A DNA stretch of 64,000 nt, taken from the NCBI GenBank assembly GCA_964507795.1, contig CAZDQV010000001.1:1-64000 (forward strand). The letters run 5' to 3'. The notes below the pieces were generated by a model. It was not told where the DNA came from, did no database searches, and saw nothing but the letters and a program-made list of their open reading frames with translations. Positions 63,174 through 64,000 of the stretch are shown here, in pieces (positions within the stretch are counted from its first letter, which is position 1; every line of letters starts with the position of its first letter). Source of the DNA: UMGS973 sp964507795 (GTDB lineage Bacteria; Bacillota; Clostridia; Peptostreptococcales; Anaerovoracaceae). Made by a program: the position numbers and the translations under genes.

Positions 63174-63563
63174 ATGCGTAGAATTGTATTGGATATGCAG
63201 GGCGGTATATTTGCAGAAGCAATCAAAAATGCACTTGGCAACAGCAATTTTGATTTTGTGATATTCACCTCTACAAAGCCAGAAGAAACAGTTTCCATGT
63301 GCCGTACCTGCCACGCCAATGTGTTGGTGATGGAGGTTGCTCGAAAAGGAATTTGGAACCTGCGCGAGAGGCAAAAAATTCTGAGCGAATTGCGGAGTAA
63401 TGAAACAGTGCGGGATTGTAAAACCCTTTTGCTGGTAGATGAAATGGCAGATGAAATGCTTGCTGCTGATGTGCGTCAGGCGGTAAAGGATGAGGTGGCG
63501 GACAATTTCATTTATGCGTCAGTCTCGCCGACATATCTCGCAGGTGTAATCGACGCTCTTTAA
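63174..63563 (+). CDS. Pseudo-receiver protein
   Basis: The 129-residue protein has the alternating strand/helix pattern of a receiver domain: MRRIVLDMQGGIFAEAIKNA, DFVIFTS, ANVLVMEVARKG, KTLLLVDEM, and NFIYASVSPTYLAGVIDAL. At the end of the third strand, where receivers have Asp, it has Glu (VMEV), and the usual Lys of the fifth strand is absent. It may therefore behave as a permanently switched-on receiver. ATG 63174 follows GGAAAGGTGG. It is followed by an SPFH gene 46 nt downstream. Confidence 0.62.
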   Translation: MRRIVLDMQGGIFAEAIKNALGNSNFDFVIFTSTKPEETVSMCRTCHANVLVMEVARKGIWNLRERQKILSELRSNETVRDCKTLLLVDEMADEMLAADVRQAVKDEVADNFIYASVSPTYLAGVIDAL

Positions 63564-63609
63564 GAGGGTTGTTGATTTCGAAAAGTAAAACAATGAAAAG
63601 GAGAAGCTT

Positions 63610-64000
63610 ATGGGACTTATTAAAGCAGCATTAGGATCTGCGGGCGGCGTACTTGCAGATCAATGGAAAGAATATTTTTACTGTGAAGCAATTCCGGAGA
63701 ACGTAATTGCAGTTAAGGGTGCACACCGTACTTCTGGACGCAGCAGCAACGACAGGGGCTCGGACAATATCATTTCAAACGGATCTGTAATCGCGGTTGC
63801 AGATGGACAGTGCATGATCATCGTAGATCAGGGCAGAGTTGCAGAGCTTTGTGCAGAGCCGGGTGAATTTGTTTACGACAATTCAACAGAGCCTACAATC
63901 TTTTCAGGAGACCTCAAGCAGAGCATCATGGACTCATTCAGGAACATAGGTAAGCGTTTCACTTTTGGTGGTGAGCCACCAAAGGATCAGCGCGTTTATT
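63610..64000 (+). CDS. SPFH-domain protein (YdjI-like), 5' part
   Basis: The first 130 residues of a gene that runs past the window. The start MGLIKAALGSAGGVLADQWKE and the following EAIPENVIAVKGAHR, then SNGSVIAVADGQCMIIVDQGRVAEL, GEFVYDNSTEPTIFSGDL and FTFGGEPPKDQRVY are typical of SPFH (stomatin/prohibitin-type) virion-core-like proteins related to Bacillus YdjI, which forms a membrane-stress complex with YdjH. ATG 63610 follows AAAGGAG. The remaining domains are not visible. Confidence 0.85.
   Translation, partial: MGLIKAALGSAGGVLADQWKEYFYCEAIPENVIAVKGAHRTSGRSSNDRGSDNIISNGSVIAVADGQCMIIVDQGRVAELCAEPGEFVYDNSTEPTIFSGDLKQSIMDSFRNIGKRFTFGGEPPKDQRVY

Overview
The window looks like chromosomal DNA of an anaerobic, low-to-mid GC Clostridia. 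I infer a relative of the Family XIII / Anaerovoracaceae group from overall gene style; no rRNA is present to confirm it. Supporting signs are a valS T-box, strong AGGAGG-type ribosome sites, sigma-A promoters with 17-bp spacers (several with a TRTG element), an ECF transporter cassette, a rpsF-ssb-rpsR operon, an LPXTG-like cell-wall adhesin and amino-acid catabolic genes.

Region 1 (1-13.4 kb) is metabolic and accessory. It holds the tail of a membrane protein, a broken fic gene, an AraC-type regulator, two tandem saccharopine-dehydrogenase-like genes, an APC permease, a DUF4143 ATPase on the opposite strand, an EamA exporter, an aminotransferase and a glutamine synthetase, followed by a three-gene DUF3990/DUF3791 cassette that looks like an ADP-ribosyltransferase toxin-type system. 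The dehydrogenases, permease, aminotransferase and GS could form an amino-acid or amine utilisation module.

Region 2 (13.4-20.5 kb) is housekeeping: T-box-valS-folC-lipid kinase-GNAT, then glyA.

Region 3 (20.5-31.2 kb) is a signalling island: an HPt protein, a solute-binding lipoprotein fused to a 5'-nucleotidase-C-like domain, a hybrid kinase, a second hybrid kinase with an HD-GYP response regulator, a decayed MBOAT fragment and an OmpR/HK pair. Together they could form a multistep phosphorelay ending in c-di-GMP hydrolysis.

Region 4 (31.2-43.3 kb) has ecfA1-ecfA2-ecfT-trmB, tRNA-Lys, an orphan decarboxylase beta subunit, a uridine-kinase-like protein, a LytTR/GHKL pair with a decayed sensor upstream, a PfoR-like membrane protein, aspartokinase and a GDSL esterase.

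Region 5 (43.3-59.6 kb) has a 2074-residue thioester adhesin behind a terminator-containing leader, rpsF-ssb-rpsR, proC, a Nudix hydrolase, a XerD-like recombinase, a diguanylate cyclase next to an EAL phosphodiesterase, and a secreted NlpC/P60 hydrolase.

Region 6 (59.6-64 kb) has a split two-component system (7TM-PAS pseudo-kinase, soluble kinase, LuxR-type regulator) divergent from a pseudo-receiver with Glu at the expected phospho-Asp position and an SPFH protein that runs off the window.

The most interesting unexplained signals are: a 45-bp palindromic repeat found twice in inverted orientation; three 10-bp repeats at 32-33 bp spacing over the DUF4143 promoter; the DUF3990 cassette; the pseudo-receiver/SPFH module; and the solute-binding/nucleotidase-C fusion.
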